Assembly: GCF_000970045.1 (NCBI RefSeq)
Contig: NZ_CP009505.1
Location: forward strand, 2,046,001 to 2,110,000
Length of the DNA: 64,000 bases
Direction: 5' to 3'
From: Methanosarcina sp. MTP4
Lineage (GTDB): Archaea > Halobacteriota > Methanosarcinia > Methanosarcinales > Methanosarcinaceae
Shown here: positions 18,107 to 26,891 of the stretch, in pieces
Numbering within the stretch: position 1 is the stretch's first letter
How the letters are laid out: each line of letters starts with the position of its first letter
Notes under the pieces: model-generated
Told to the model about the DNA's origin: nothing
The model's input: the letters and a program-made list of their open reading frames with translations, nothing else
Databases searched by the model: none
Translations under genes and position numbers: made by a program

Positions 18107-18775
18107 ATGAAACTCAAAAATACATCCGTAGGTCTTGTTTTACTTCTTACCATCGGGCTTATGGCTGCGGCTGTTTTTTCGCTGGGCTGTGCAGAGCAGG
18201 AAGCCCCTGCCGAAACTATTCCTGAAGATGCCGATCAGGCAGCGGTTGAGGAAGAAGAGGTTGAGGAAGAAGAGGTTGAGCAGGTAGAGATAGAGCAAGA
18301 AGAAGCCGGAATGGAAGAACCTGAAATGGAAGAGCCTGGAATAGATGAGGCAGAGCAAGAAGGAAGCGAAAAAGAAGGGGACGAACAGGAAGAGGTTGAA
18401 GCAACTCTGGCTGAGGAAATTACTGACATCGAGTGGCAGTGGATCGAGCTTCAGGAGCCGGGGATCTCAGGCAAAACAGAAGTGTCGAACCCTGAGGACT
18501 ACACTATTGTTTTTTCCAGGCATGGTACGTATTCCATCAAAGCCGACTGCAACCGTGGCGGAGGAAGCTATACGCTTGAAGGAAACTCTCTTACACTGGG
18601 GGCAGGCCCGATGACGCTTGCCGAATGCGGACCCTTATCATTGTATGATCAATATGTTACGCTGCTCTCCGACGTAAATTCAGTGGAAATGGAAAACGGC
18701 CAGCTCATCCTTTATTCCGGGAGTGAAGACAACAGGATGATCTTTACCAATGGGGGAGTGATTGAAGGGATCTGA
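18107..18775 (+). CDS. Secreted lipoprotein-like META domain protein with acidic linker
   Basis: 222 aa, with GGGGG ribosome binding site. A signal peptide ends in the lipobox-like 'FSLGC' (Cys about 27). An extremely Glu-rich linker spans about 30-105. A META/HslJ-type domain spans about 108-220 ('YSIKADCNRGGGSYTLEGNS', 'LTLGAGPMTLAECGP', 'SLYDQYVTLL'). META domains are small beta-barrels of exported stress or motility proteins. The paralogue at 22528 has the same domain with a short linker. It probably sits on the outer face of the membrane. Confidence 0.82.
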   Translation: MKLKNTSVGLVLLLTIGLMAAAVFSLGCAEQEAPAETIPEDADQAAVEEEEVEEEEVEQVEIEQEEAGMEEPEMEEPGIDEAEQEGSEKEGDEQEEVEATLAEEITDIEWQWIELQEPGISGKTEVSNPEDYTIVFSRHGTYSIKADCNRGGGSYTLEGNSLTLGAGPMTLAECGPLSLYDQYVTLLSDVNSVEMENGQLILYSGSEDNRMIFTNGGVIEGI

Positions 18776-19145
18776 AACTTAAGAATCCGGAGCCCGGGTG
18801 AAGTTCAATCTCATCTTCTGCTTTTTATTTTACTTTCTCTTTTTCATTTTTTTGCGATATCGGAAGGTCTCAGATGGCTTTGGGCAGCCACCGCCGTGAA
18901 CCTTGCCAAAGCAGCCTGAATCCTTTTGAGGCTCGAAAAGCTTAAAAAAGCCTTCCAACCTTCATTTTAACTCCCACTATCAGTTTAATAAAATGTACCT
19001 GGAATTAATATCTTTATATACCAATAGTTTATAAAACATAATCGGGGAGTGTATTTATCGGGAAAGTAAGTTTACCGTTGTATATTTTCCCACACGTGTG
19101 CATATATGTGCACCCATTCTTATCTTAAACAATTGGGGGAAGGTT
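18776..19145. promoter_or_regulatory. Intergenic region with promoter of the Glu-rich lipoprotein gene
   Basis: No gene. A T-rich tract after the META gene (18820-18855) may terminate it. A TATA-like TCTTTATATACC lies at about 19009-19020. The leader of about 100 nt then runs to the GGGGGAAGG before ATG 19146. An open frame from 19098 upstream of this ATG lacks an RBS. Confidence 0.5.
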
Positions 19146-20087
19146 ATGAAGAAACGGGGTATTCTTGTGGCTGCGTTACTCATTGCGGCAATGTTATTTG
19201 CTTCCGGTTGTGCTGAAGAACCTTCGGAAGAAGGTGTTGAGGAAGGAGTTGAGGAGGAAGTCCCTGAAGAAGGGGAAGAAGAAGAAGTGGTAGAAGAAGA
19301 AGTGGTAGAAGAAGAGGAAGTAGTAGAAGAGGAAGTAGTAGAAGAGGAAGTAGTAGAAGAGGAAGTAGTAGAAGAGGAAGTAGTAGAAGAGGAAGTAGTA
19401 GAAGAGGAAGTAGTAGAAGAGGAAGTCCCTGAAGAAGCCGTGGGAGTGGAAGGGGAATACAGCCCTGTCATAAACCCCGAGGACTTCGTCGAAGAAATTG
19501 ATAACCCCTATTTTCCGCTGGTCCCGGGCACAACTTTCTTCTATGAAGGGGAAAGCGATGAAGGTGATCCTTTAAGAACCGAGATTTACGTCACTGATGA
19601 AACCAGGGATGTGATGGGAGTAACCACCATCGTTGTCAGGGAATCGGAATACGAGGACGATGAGCTGGAAGAAGAGACCTCTGACTGGTTCGCCCAGGAT
19701 AAAGATGGGAATGTCTGGTACTTCGGTGAGGAGTCCAAAGAATACGATGAAGGTGAAGTCGTAAGCACCGCCGGTTCCTGGGAAGCCGGAGTAGACGGGG
19801 CCCAGCCAGGGATAATAATGCCGGGAGACCCACAGGTGGGAGATATTTACTACCAGGAGTTCTACCAGGGTGAAGCCGAAGACCAGGCTGAAGTTGTCTT
19901 TTTAAATGAATCGGTCACTGTTGCCTACGGCTCTTTCGAAGACTGCCTGAAGACAAGGGAATGGAACCCCCTTGAACCTGGCCAGGAAGAGAACAAGTAC
20001 TATGCCTCAGGCGTCGGTCTGCTTCTTGAAGAGGAAGTTGAAGGTGGAGATGAAAGACTGGAACTTGTAGAAATTACCACTGAGTAA
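19146..20087 (+). CDS. Secreted lipoprotein with Val-Glu repeat linker
   Basis: 313 aa from ATG 19146, chosen because GGGGGAAGG precedes it and a signal peptide follows ('RGILVAALLIAAMLF', lipobox-like 'ASGC'). Residues about 24-100 are a low-complexity linker of V-V-E-E-E units encoded by perfect 15-bp repeats. Residues about 105-313 are a globular all-beta-looking domain ('NPYFPLVPGTTFFYEGES', 'VGDIYYQEFYQGEAEDQAE', 'YASGVGLLLEEEVEGGDERL') with no family I can name. A close paralogue is encoded on the opposite strand at 21067-21912. The acidic stalk probably lifts the domain from the membrane. Confidence 0.8.
   Translation: MKKRGILVAALLIAAMLFASGCAEEPSEEGVEEGVEEEVPEEGEEEEVVEEEVVEEEEVVEEEVVEEEVVEEEVVEEEVVEEEVVEEEVVEEEVPEEAVGVEGEYSPVINPEDFVEEIDNPYFPLVPGTTFFYEGESDEGDPLRTEIYVTDETRDVMGVTTIVVRESEYEDDELEEETSDWFAQDKDGNVWYFGEESKEYDEGEVVSTAGSWEAGVDGAQPGIIMPGDPQVGDIYYQEFYQGEAEDQAEVVFLNESVTVAYGSFEDCLKTREWNPLEPGQEENKYYASGVGLLLEEEVEGGDERLELVEITTE
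19320..19424 (+). repeat. Seven perfect 15-bp repeats coding VVEEE
   Basis: Unit GTAGTAGAAGAGGAA occurs seven times without a mismatch, after diverged units from about 19284. It is in frame in the lipoprotein linker. Perfect identity suggests recent slippage, so copy number may vary between strains. Confidence 0.95.
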
Positions 20088-20264
20088 CAGGATTTAACTT
20101 CGGAGAAAATCAATCCGGATAAGCCTCTGGAATCTGAGATTCAAACTCAGTTCCGAAGGAATTTTATTCGGCCTCTGTTTTTCAATTCTTATTTTTTATA
20201 TCTTATAAGTTATATCGAATGATCAAGTTATCAAATGATCAAATAAGCTCACTTTTTCTTAAGC

Positions 20265-20798
20265 TCACTTTTTACTGTCCCCAAAATTCCACATTTCGAT
20301 GAAGTTTTCAAGAAGCCTATCGGGAAAACAGTCTTTGTAGGATATAAGCAGCCTGGCAGTAAGGTCCGGGTCTACAATTTTGAGATTACATCTTTGCCCT
20401 GTTCTGTCCTTTTCAATGATACCGGACTTTACCATCTTATTGAGGTGCCATGAAACAGTTGAGGGGGAGAGCCCGACTGCGGTAGACAGTTCCTTATTGT
20501 TCGTGTCGGGGCTCTGGAGCAGGTTTATCAGGATATGCCTGCAGCCTTTCCTCCTTAAAAAATAGATCATTTCCCTCTCACGCTTTTCGGGAATCCTTTT
20601 ATTTACGAAATATCGGACGTATTCCTCATCTTTAAAATGCGAAATCAGGTTATTCTTTTCGAGATAGTGAAGGTGGTACTGCAAGCTGCCCACTACCAGA
20701 TCCAGCCGCCTTTCGAGCTCCCTTAGATGAATTCCCGGGGAATCTCTTATCAGTTCGTAAAGCTTTTTTCTTGGTTCAGGTTCAAATTCCATCTTCAC
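20265..20798 (-). CDS. Regulator with two winged-helix domains
   Basis: 177 aa. The first winged helix covers about 8-65 ('PGIHLRELERRLDLVVGSLQ', then 'YHLHYLEKNNLISHFKDEEY'). The second covers about 85-145 ('NNKELSTAVGLSPSTVSWHL', 'MVKSGIIEKDRTG', an ArsR-like wing). There is no ligand domain. Tandem-wHTH proteins of this type are common in Methanosarcina. It lies between the two secreted paralogues, both possible targets. It ends in a region converging with the lipoprotein gene. Confidence 0.82.
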   Translation of the reverse strand: MKMEFEPEPRKKLYELIRDSPGIHLRELERRLDLVVGSLQYHLHYLEKNNLISHFKDEEYVRYFVNKRIPEKREREMIYFLRRKGCRHILINLLQSPDTNNKELSTAVGLSPSTVSWHLNKMVKSGIIEKDRTGQRCNLKIVDPDLTARLLISYKDCFPDRLLENFIEMWNFGDSKK

Positions 20799-21066
20799 CC
20801 TGATCTTTCGTTAACATGGTAAGTGAAAAGAATATCAACACAAGAAAATTGGATGCCTGTCCCGGATTTGAAAATAAACCTCATGTCCGGAAAGAACCCC
20901 ATTATTATGTATTGTCTGGTTTTGTACATCAAAGCTACCCCCAGGTTATAAGAGGCAAATGGCCTATAATAAATGAACATTTTGTAAGAAGTATATTGCA
21001 GACTGTAGATTGTAAACAGTAACTTGCAAAAAATAAATTAGGAGGAACCGGTTTTATCCTCCCCTT

Positions 21067-21912
21067 TTATTCAGTAGTAATTTCCACGAGTTCCAGTCTC
21101 TCATCTCCTCCTTCCACTTCTTCTTCAAGAAGCAGACCGATGCCTGAGGCATAGTACTTGTTTTCCTCTTCGCCGGGTTCGAGCGTGGTAAATTCCCTTG
21201 TCTTCAAGCAGTTTTCAAAGGAACCATAGGCAACCGTGATCGTTTCACTCAATGAGAGCACTTCGGCCTGGTCTTCAGCCTCGCCCGGTGAAAATTCCTG
21301 GTAGTAAATGTCCCCGACTTTGGGGTTTCCCAACATTATGATTCCGGGCTTTGCGCCGTTTACTCCGGCTTCCCAGGAACCTTCGGTACTGACAGGCTCT
21401 CCGTCCTCATATTCGATGGAGTTTTCTCCGAAATACCAGACGTTTCCGGCTTCGTCCTGGGCGTACCAGTCAAAGGTTTCCTCAACCAGCTCCCCGTCTT
21501 CGTATTCAGTATCCTGGACAACGGTGGTGGTAACTCCCATTACCTCCTTGGTTTCGTTGGTAACAAAAACCTCATTCAGGATGGTCGTGCCTTCCTCCTC
21601 GCTTTCTCCTTCATAAACGAAAGTTGTACCCGGGACCAGCGGGAAGTAAGGATTGTCAACTCCTTCGACGAAGCTCTCAGGATTTATTTCAGGATCATAT
21701 TCTTCGGTTACGTTATCGGATCCTGTATCTATTGGCTAGGAATCCTATCCTCCGTCAGTTACATTTTCAGATCCTGTTTCCGTTACGTTTTCAAATCCTG
21801 TTTCTGTTACATTTTCAAATCCTGTTTCCGATCCCGGAGCAAGCGCAACCACCGACCCGATAAGGATAAGTATTACACAAGATGCCATACTTTTTGTAAG
21901 TGTTTTTTTCAA
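21067..21912 (-). CDS. Paralogue of the secreted lipoprotein, with two in-frame UAG codons
   Basis: The frame is intact for 282 codons from a TTG start (21912, preceded by GGAGG with seven-base spacing) except for TAG at codons 56 (21747-21745) and 59 (21738-21736). It encodes a signal peptide ('MASCVILILIGSVVALA'), a linker of 8-aa units E-T-G-x-E-N-V-T, the two UAGs, one more unit, then the globular domain shared with the gene at 19146 ('DNPYFPLVPGTTFVYEGES', 'VGDIYYQEFSPGEAEDQAE', identical C-terminus). In Methanosarcina UAG can be read as pyrrolysine, so a full 281-aa product is possible. Otherwise this is a pseudogene making a 55-aa secreted stub. Everything downstream of the UAGs lacks frameshifts and matches the paralogue closely, which favours continued or very recently lost function. 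Canonical annotation would start at 21540 or call a pseudogene. Confidence 0.7.
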
Positions 21913-22527
21913 CCTTCAACCTCCAGAATTTTATTCCACTAATTTTTCCTATCTATGGTGTAGAAAAGTAGGGATTTTGGAGCCTCTGGTGCTTTGTCCC
22001 TCCTTAAAACTCAGTTTCGCATTTCATCTAAAATTATCAGGCTAAAATCAGAAATTTCCCCAATTATCTTTCTGATTATTCTTTCTGATTATTATGCTGT
22101 TGATGTATTGGATCCCCATGAGGTCTCGCAGCTTATAAGGCTCGATTTAATACCTCATCCTGATTTCCGTGAAAGTTCAGTCCCACTTTTCCCCTGTCAT
22201 AATAGGGGGAATGAGTTTTAATAACGGTTCTGGTACATTACTCGAATATTATATTTTTTTAAATATTCTGCTGCCCTGTGATGTCTGATCCGGCTAATGA
22301 TAATTTTCAACTTTTAACTTCCAAATCTTATTTATTATTTTTTGGCGGTTTTGGGGCTCTTGCGTGAACCTGGCCAGAACGACATGAATTCTTCTTCGAA
22401 CAGGTCGTGAAGTGTTTTCTCCTTCCGATCCAAAAACAGAGTCGCATGACTGCAAATCAAATCGTAGCTTAAACAAAAGTTATATTGAAACAATGCTTTT
22501 CATTAGCTCGTCAATCCAAAGAGGTCT
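21913..22527. promoter_or_regulatory. Intergenic region between divergent secreted-protein genes
   Basis: 615 bp carrying divergent promoters for the UAG-containing gene (minus) and the META gene (plus). AT-rich with runs such as TATATTTTTTTAAATATT near 22248-22265. A 75-codon open frame (21994-22221) shows no start signal or homology and is not called. Confidence 0.4.
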
Positions 22528-23043
22528 ATGATGAATTTGAAAAACATGTCTATTTATCTTGTATTACTCCTCACTGTCGGAATTATAACCTTGAGTGCCT
22601 TTTCACCTGGCAGTACTGAGCAGGAAGAAACTCCACTTGAGCCTGCCGAAATCACCCCTTCTGAGCCTGAAATCATTTCGGTTGATGACATTACCAGCAT
22701 CGAATGGCAGTGGACAGGACTTCTTGAAACCGATCCAGTCGCTCAATCAGTGGTCCCTGACCCTGAAAACTACACTCTTTCTCTCTTTCCGGACGGCACA
22801 TATTCCATCAAAGCCGACTGCAACCGGGGCAGTGGAAGCTACACCCTGGAAGGAAACACCCTGACATTAGGGCCAGGCCCGATGACTCTTGCCGCATGCG
22901 GACCCGATTCATTGTATGACCAGTATGTAACGCTGCTGTTCAATGTGAAGTCAGTAGCAATGGAGAACGGTCAGCTTATCGTCTACTCCGGGGACAACGG
23001 TGACAAAATGTTCTTCAGCAATGGAGGACAGGTCGAAGAGTAA
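22528..23043 (+). CDS. Secreted META domain protein (paralogue of 18107)
   Basis: 171 aa. Signal peptide about 5-27 ('MSIYLVLLLTVGIITLSAF') without the lipobox Cys. A short P/E-rich linker follows. The META domain (about 55-170) is nearly the same as in the gene at 18107 ('YSIKADCNRGSGSYTLEGNT', 'LTLGPGPMTLAACGP', 'SLYDQYVTLL'). The two Cys of the domain are conserved and could form a disulfide. Being without lipobox, it may be released or held by the uncleaved signal. The pair META/lipoprotein occurs twice in 18-23 kb, so a segment duplication with inversion is likely. Confidence 0.82.
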   Translation: MMNLKNMSIYLVLLLTVGIITLSAFSPGSTEQEETPLEPAEITPSEPEIISVDDITSIEWQWTGLLETDPVAQSVVPDPENYTLSLFPDGTYSIKADCNRGSGSYTLEGNTLTLGPGPMTLAACGPDSLYDQYVTLLFNVKSVAMENGQLIVYSGDNGDKMFFSNGGQVEE

Positions 23044-23508
23044 AGGCCTACCTGGAAATGATTTGAGAAGAGATTTTGAGAAAAGATCATTTTTAAATCT
23101 TTTTTTCTATTTTTTAGCTGTTTCAGGGCGCTTGCGTGCACTTCATCGAAACAACCATATTCTTCGTGAAAAATAGAATTTTTCCCGCCTTCTCTCTTCG
23201 ATCCGAAACTTCAGAAAACCCCGCAGCCAGCTTCTCGAATTCGATCAGTTTGGTTTGTTGGCTGGGAGGCAGGCGAAGTGAGAAAAGATGCATTTACCGG
23301 CGGTGGTTTTAGCGATTTCGGTTTTAGTTTTTCCGGGATGACCGAAATGGTGTCTACTTTCGTTACTTGATTAGAGTCCAAAACACTCAAAAATTTGGGG
23401 TTCAGCTTTTCAATCCACAAAAAATCCTATAATTCATACCCTAAGCCTTGTTCCCCTTCAAAAATACACAAAAAGGGAAAATGAATGGAAAACGCTCCTA
23501 AACCCGCT
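23044..23508. other. Non-coding region, convergent genes
   Basis: 465 bp between convergent genes. T-rich tracts at 23090-23115 may terminate the META gene. A GCGCTTGCGTGCAC segment (near 23130) resembles GGCTCTTGCGTGAACC near 22357, a small sequence echo of the META duplication. No gene supported. Confidence 0.4.
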
Positions 23509-24360
23509 TTAAACCAATCCCTTCGGCTGCTTCTCCCCCGGCACAACCGGCAGCTCCATAGTATTAATCAAAACCGGCCTTTCGATATCCTTTGCCCTCT
23601 CAATCACAAGCTCCTTTCCTTTCTGAGTGAGAGCGAAAAGCGGAATCGCAACTGCCACCTGGACAAGCGGCTTTGCAAGCTCCCTGATATGTTTGGAAGC
23701 GCAGCTTATTACGATATCCGAGTTTTCCAGAAGCTCCCTGGCTTCTTCCCGGCTGACCCCTGTTACATGGACTGCAATCACGATCAGGTCAAGCCCGAGT
23801 TCGGCTTCTATTTCCCTGCAGTTTTTGGCGGTTTTTGCGTCTGCTATAGTTACTGCGATCCTTTTGTACCCCATTTCAGCGGCTTTCCTTACCCCGCCTG
23901 CAGGGTCGATGGCTGCACCTGAGGGGTCGAGCACAGTCCCGCCGTTTTCCCGTATTCCTTTGATGGTTTTGGCAATGGGTTCGGTTTCGATCAGGCCGGA
24001 CATCCTGCCTCCGATCCCCTGGACAAGGGGAGGGTTACCGGAGATCACGGTCCCTGCGCCGTCGCAGGCGGTTACGGTTGTTTCAAGGAAGCCTCGACGA
24101 AGGCCGCTCATCATTACTTCGGAGGCTCCGAAAGCCACATAGGTGTCAAGTTCGAGGAGCTGGCGTTTGTCGGTGAACAGTCCAAAGTCACTGATCCTGA
24201 ATTCGATGTTTTTCCTGACTTCTTCGGCAGTAATCTTTCGGATTCCCCTCAGCTTGTCAAAGAGGGGGCACCATTCTACTTCCGGAGGCCCAACTTCTAC
24301 GACCTTTCCGTCTTTTACGACTACCCTGGCTTTCCCCAATAATTCCATTATATGAGGCAT
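23509..24360 (-). CDS. Methanogenesis marker protein 8 (DUF2099), copy 1
   Basis: 283 aa from ATG 24360; the GTG nine bases upstream is less likely because the paralogue starts at the same 'MPHIMELLGK'. The sequence 'TVTACDGAGTVISGNPPLVQ', 'GIGGRMSGLIETEP' and 'VIAVHVTGVSREEARELL' matches the DUF2099 family, which is conserved across methanogens and counted as methanogenesis marker 8. Cys in 'TACDGAG' and 'SCASKHI' are conserved between the two copies. The function is unknown; a role in methyl-coenzyme M reductase or its cofactor maturation is speculation. The second copy at 25741 is about 70% identical by eye. Confidence 0.8.
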   Translation of the reverse strand: MPHIMELLGKARVVVKDGKVVEVGPPEVEWCPLFDKLRGIRKITAEEVRKNIEFRISDFGLFTDKRQLLELDTYVAFGASEVMMSGLRRGFLETTVTACDGAGTVISGNPPLVQGIGGRMSGLIETEPIAKTIKGIRENGGTVLDPSGAAIDPAGGVRKAAEMGYKRIAVTIADAKTAKNCREIEAELGLDLIVIAVHVTGVSREEARELLENSDIVISCASKHIRELAKPLVQVAVAIPLFALTQKGKELVIERAKDIERPVLINTMELPVVPGEKQPKGLV

Positions 24361-24589
24361 AATAGACACACCTGTAGGTACTGAATAAAGTTGTATTTGT
24401 TCAAACTATATATATACATGACTATATATTGATATTTTTATCTAATATGTAGATCATTGCAATACATGTATATATATAGTATGAAGCCCATATATATAAC
24501 AAGCAAAGAGTATAAGGTTTTTAGTGCTTTCTGTTTTTTGATCGACTGCAGACTACTGAAAAATGAATATATTATTCAAGGAGTGTTTT
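24361..24589. promoter_or_regulatory. AT-rich divergent promoter region
   Basis: It contains several TATATATA runs (about 24407-24420, 24469-24480, 24490-24500), which can serve the marker-8 gene on the minus strand and the small protein on the plus strand. Which box is used cannot be decided from sequence. Confidence 0.45.
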
Positions 24590-24775
24590 ATGGAACTGAT
24601 GGATTCTTCAATGACTGTTAGGCAAAAAAATTTAGTAATAAAGTCTCTCAGGTATATGGATAGACATAAAAAAATTAGTCAGTATTGCAATGAATGCGGG
24701 AAGAGCTGGCCTGAATTATCCTTTGATGAGGCAAGTAACTTAACCAAGATGCTTGATAAGATGTCCTGGCAGTAA
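24590..24775 (+). CDS. Small uncharacterised protein with CxxC motif
   Basis: 61 aa from ATG 24590, eight bases after AAGGAG; an in-frame ATG at 24563 lacks an RBS. It is basic in the first half ('TVRQKNLVIKSLRYMDRHKK') and has a single C-x-x-C ('YCNECGKSW') that could bind metal as a dimer. The rest is helical. Not recognised. The convincing RBS and strong upstream TATA boxes support a real gene. Confidence 0.55.
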   Translation: MELMDSSMTVRQKNLVIKSLRYMDRHKKISQYCNECGKSWPELSFDEASNLTKMLDKMSWQ

Positions 24776-24997
24776 CTATTCTTAGCTTCTTCCTTTTAAC
24801 TGTTTAACCTATTTTTCTGATCGATTTTTAAATTTGTTTTTTCAACATTTTTCAAATTTTTTTACCTATTTCCAAATTTTTCCCCTGGTTTCGAATTTGT
24901 TTTTGCTCCATACTGTTGCTTTAGACAGTGCTCCGGGTAATTAGTCGTGAACAATGAGGAGTGAACAGTTAAAAATTGAGATAAAAGAATGCAGGAC

Positions 24998-25237
24998 TTA
25001 AAGCCCCGCCCTTCCGACTATTGTGTCTGCAACCTGTTTTGCATCCTTGAACGGGAAATCCGCTTCAGTGAGCAATTTGCCTGCTTCTCCCGCAGTAACT
25101 TCAATATCCCCGGCTTTGCATGTGGTGTCTGCTCCCGCAGGGAAAGCAGCAAGCAATTCTCCGGGTGTGTTTATGGGAAACTTTGCATCCTTAAGACCTG
25201 CAACGATCTGTCCGTGAATTTCATCTTTTACAGCCAT
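24998..25237 (-). CDS. MTH865-like small protein
   Basis: 79 aa, with GAGG before the ATG. '[20 protein letters not shown]', '[16 protein letters not shown]' and '[20 protein letters not shown]' follow the MTH865 family (PF07747), a compact helical fold with EF-hand-like resemblance found mostly in methanogens. The function is unknown. It is monocistronic: the spacer toward the marker-8 gene is long and repeat-filled, and downstream is a pyrimidine-rich tract (24830-24910). Confidence 0.75.
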   Translation of the reverse strand: MAVKDEIHGQIVAGLKDAKFPINTPGELLAAFPAGADTTCKAGDIEVTAGEAGKLLTEADFPFKDAKQVADTIVGRAGL

Positions 25238-25740
25238 TTCTTTTTCCTCTGGTTTTGCCTTTTACTTCAGTTTCCGGCCTGTTTGCTTCTTTGCAGCTTG
25301 ATTTTCTCCGGAGAAATCATACCACAATCTCCTATTGGTTGGTTATTAATATATACTTAATCGGCATTGAAATGTAGTTAGTATATTTCAGTGCACTGCA
25401 AAGACTTTTAAAGTCATTTTAATACCTTTTCAGGGTTTTCCAGATTTACCGCTTGATGTTGAAACTATTTTTTTGTTGACAAAATGAAGTTAGAATCTGA
25501 AGAAATGAGTAAAGGTGGCTGGAAATAGAAAAGGGAAAAATGAAGGAAAAAAGAGGGAAAAATGAAGGAAAAATGAAGGAAAAAAGAGGGAAAAATGAAG
25601 GAAAAATGAAGGAAAAATGAAGGAAAAATTAGGGAAAATGGAGGAAAAAAAGGGAAATGAAGGAAAAGAAAATGAAAAATAAAGGAAAAAAGTAAAAAAG
25701 AAACAAAAAGAAAAAAAGTAACGACGGCCTTATTGCCGCC
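25238..25740. repeat. Intergenic region with GGAAAAATGAA tandem repeat
   Basis: From about 25525 to 25720 one strand is almost pure purine, built of 11-14-bp units GGAAAAATGAA/GGAAAAAAGAGG (about a dozen). This is non-coding low-complexity sequence that could adopt unusual DNA structure. The first 280 bp carry the promoter of the MTH865-like gene; no gene was seen. Confidence 0.75.
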
Positions 25741-26589
25741 TTAAATCAGGTCCCTGGGCTGCTTGTGCTCCGGCAGCACCGGAAGAGCCATCGTATTGAT
25801 CAGGAGCGGGGTTTTGATATCTTTTGCTCTTTCTATCACAAGCTCCTTCCCCTTCTGGGTAAGGGCAAAAAGCGGAACGGCAGTCCCTACCTGCGCGAGG
25901 GGCTTTACGAGGTCCCTGACGGGTTTTGAGGCGCAGCTGGTTGCGATGTCCGAGTTTTCAACAAGAGCCTGGGCTTCTTCCCTGTCAAGTCCGGTTACGT
26001 GTACGGCGATAACCACAAGGTCAAGCCCGAGTTCGGCTTCGAGTTCCCTGCATTTTTTAGCGGTATCGGCAAAGGCAACGGTTACTGCAATCTTCTTGTA
26101 GCCAAGCTCAGCTGCCTTTTTCACTCCTGCAACAGGGTCCATTACGGCAGTCGAGGGGTCGAGCACGATTCCGCCGCGTTCTTGGATACCGTTTATGATA
26201 CCGTCGATTGGCTCGGTCTCGACAAGGCCGGACATCCTGCCTCCCATGCCCTGGACAAGGGTGGGGTTGTTGGAAATCACGGTCCCTGCGCCGTCGCAGG
26301 CGGTCACGGTTGTGTCAAGCAAGCCTCTGCTAAGCCCGGTCATCATGACTTCGGAGGCTCCGAACCCTACAAAGTCCTCAAGCTCCAGCTTGCGCTTGTC
26401 GGTGAACATCCCGAAGTCCTTTATCCTGAACTCCATGTTCTTCTTTGCTTCCTCGCCGGTGATCTTCTGGATCCCGCGAATCTTGGCAAAAAGGGGGCAC
26501 CAATCGACTTCCGGCTCTCCGACTTCCACGACTTTCCCGTCTTTTACGACGACTCTTGTTTTTCCCAGTAACTCCATTATGTGAGGCAT
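25741..26589 (-). CDS. Methanogenesis marker protein 8 (DUF2099), copy 2
   Basis: 282 aa, with AGGTGGA before the ATG. It is collinear with the protein at 23509 from 'MPHIMELLGKTRVVVKDGKV' to the C-terminal 'KQPRDLI', with conserved 'TACDGAG' and 'SCASKPV'. Duplicated marker-8 genes separated by small genes suggest specialisation, for example for different growth conditions. The second copy has its own promoter region (26590-26891). Confidence 0.8.
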   Translation of the reverse strand: MPHIMELLGKTRVVVKDGKVVEVGEPEVDWCPLFAKIRGIQKITGEEAKKNMEFRIKDFGMFTDKRKLELEDFVGFGASEVMMTGLSRGLLDTTVTACDGAGTVISNNPTLVQGMGGRMSGLVETEPIDGIINGIQERGGIVLDPSTAVMDPVAGVKKAAELGYKKIAVTVAFADTAKKCRELEAELGLDLVVIAVHVTGLDREEAQALVENSDIATSCASKPVRDLVKPLAQVGTAVPLFALTQKGKELVIERAKDIKTPLLINTMALPVLPEHKQPRDLI

Positions 26590-26891
26590 AGTTCCACCTT
26601 TAAAAGCTGAGCAAAAATATGATTGTTAAGAATTTTAAATCCGGTAAAAATTGCAGGTAAAGTTTGGGGTTGTTTACTTAATAGCTTATTGGTTTTGGGT
26701 TTGGCTTTGAAGCCTGAACAGAATGATCTGAAGCAGGAACCCGGATTTTCCCTGTAAATCCCTGGTTTTATTAGCGACCTTTTTTGTTCGCTTAACTAAT
26801 AGCCGGGTTTCCAACCTGGTCTTTTCCCCGGCAGCAGCCCCCGTTTGCGAAGCAAACGGCTTTTCCCCTGAAATTGAAAAAAAGATAAAAA
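26590..26891. repeat. Intergenic region with perfect hairpin related to the 29.8/32.0-kb elements
   Basis: CCGTTTGCGAAGCAAACGG (26841-26859) is a perfect 8-bp stem with GAA loop. Read on the minus strand it is preceded by GGGGAAAAGCCG, as the hairpins at 29849 and 31997 are preceded on the plus strand by A/GGAAAAAGCCG or GGGAAAAGCCG. It lies just behind the stop of the STAND gene, so it may also work as that gene's terminator. The rest is the promoter of marker-8 copy 2. Confidence 0.6.

Noticed and set aside
19055-19471. Minus-strand Ser/Thr-rich frame of 138 codons
   Set aside because: Mirror of the VVEEE repeat of the lipoprotein gene, without start signals.
21994-22221. 75-codon open frame
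   Set aside because: Within the divergent promoter region; no start signal.
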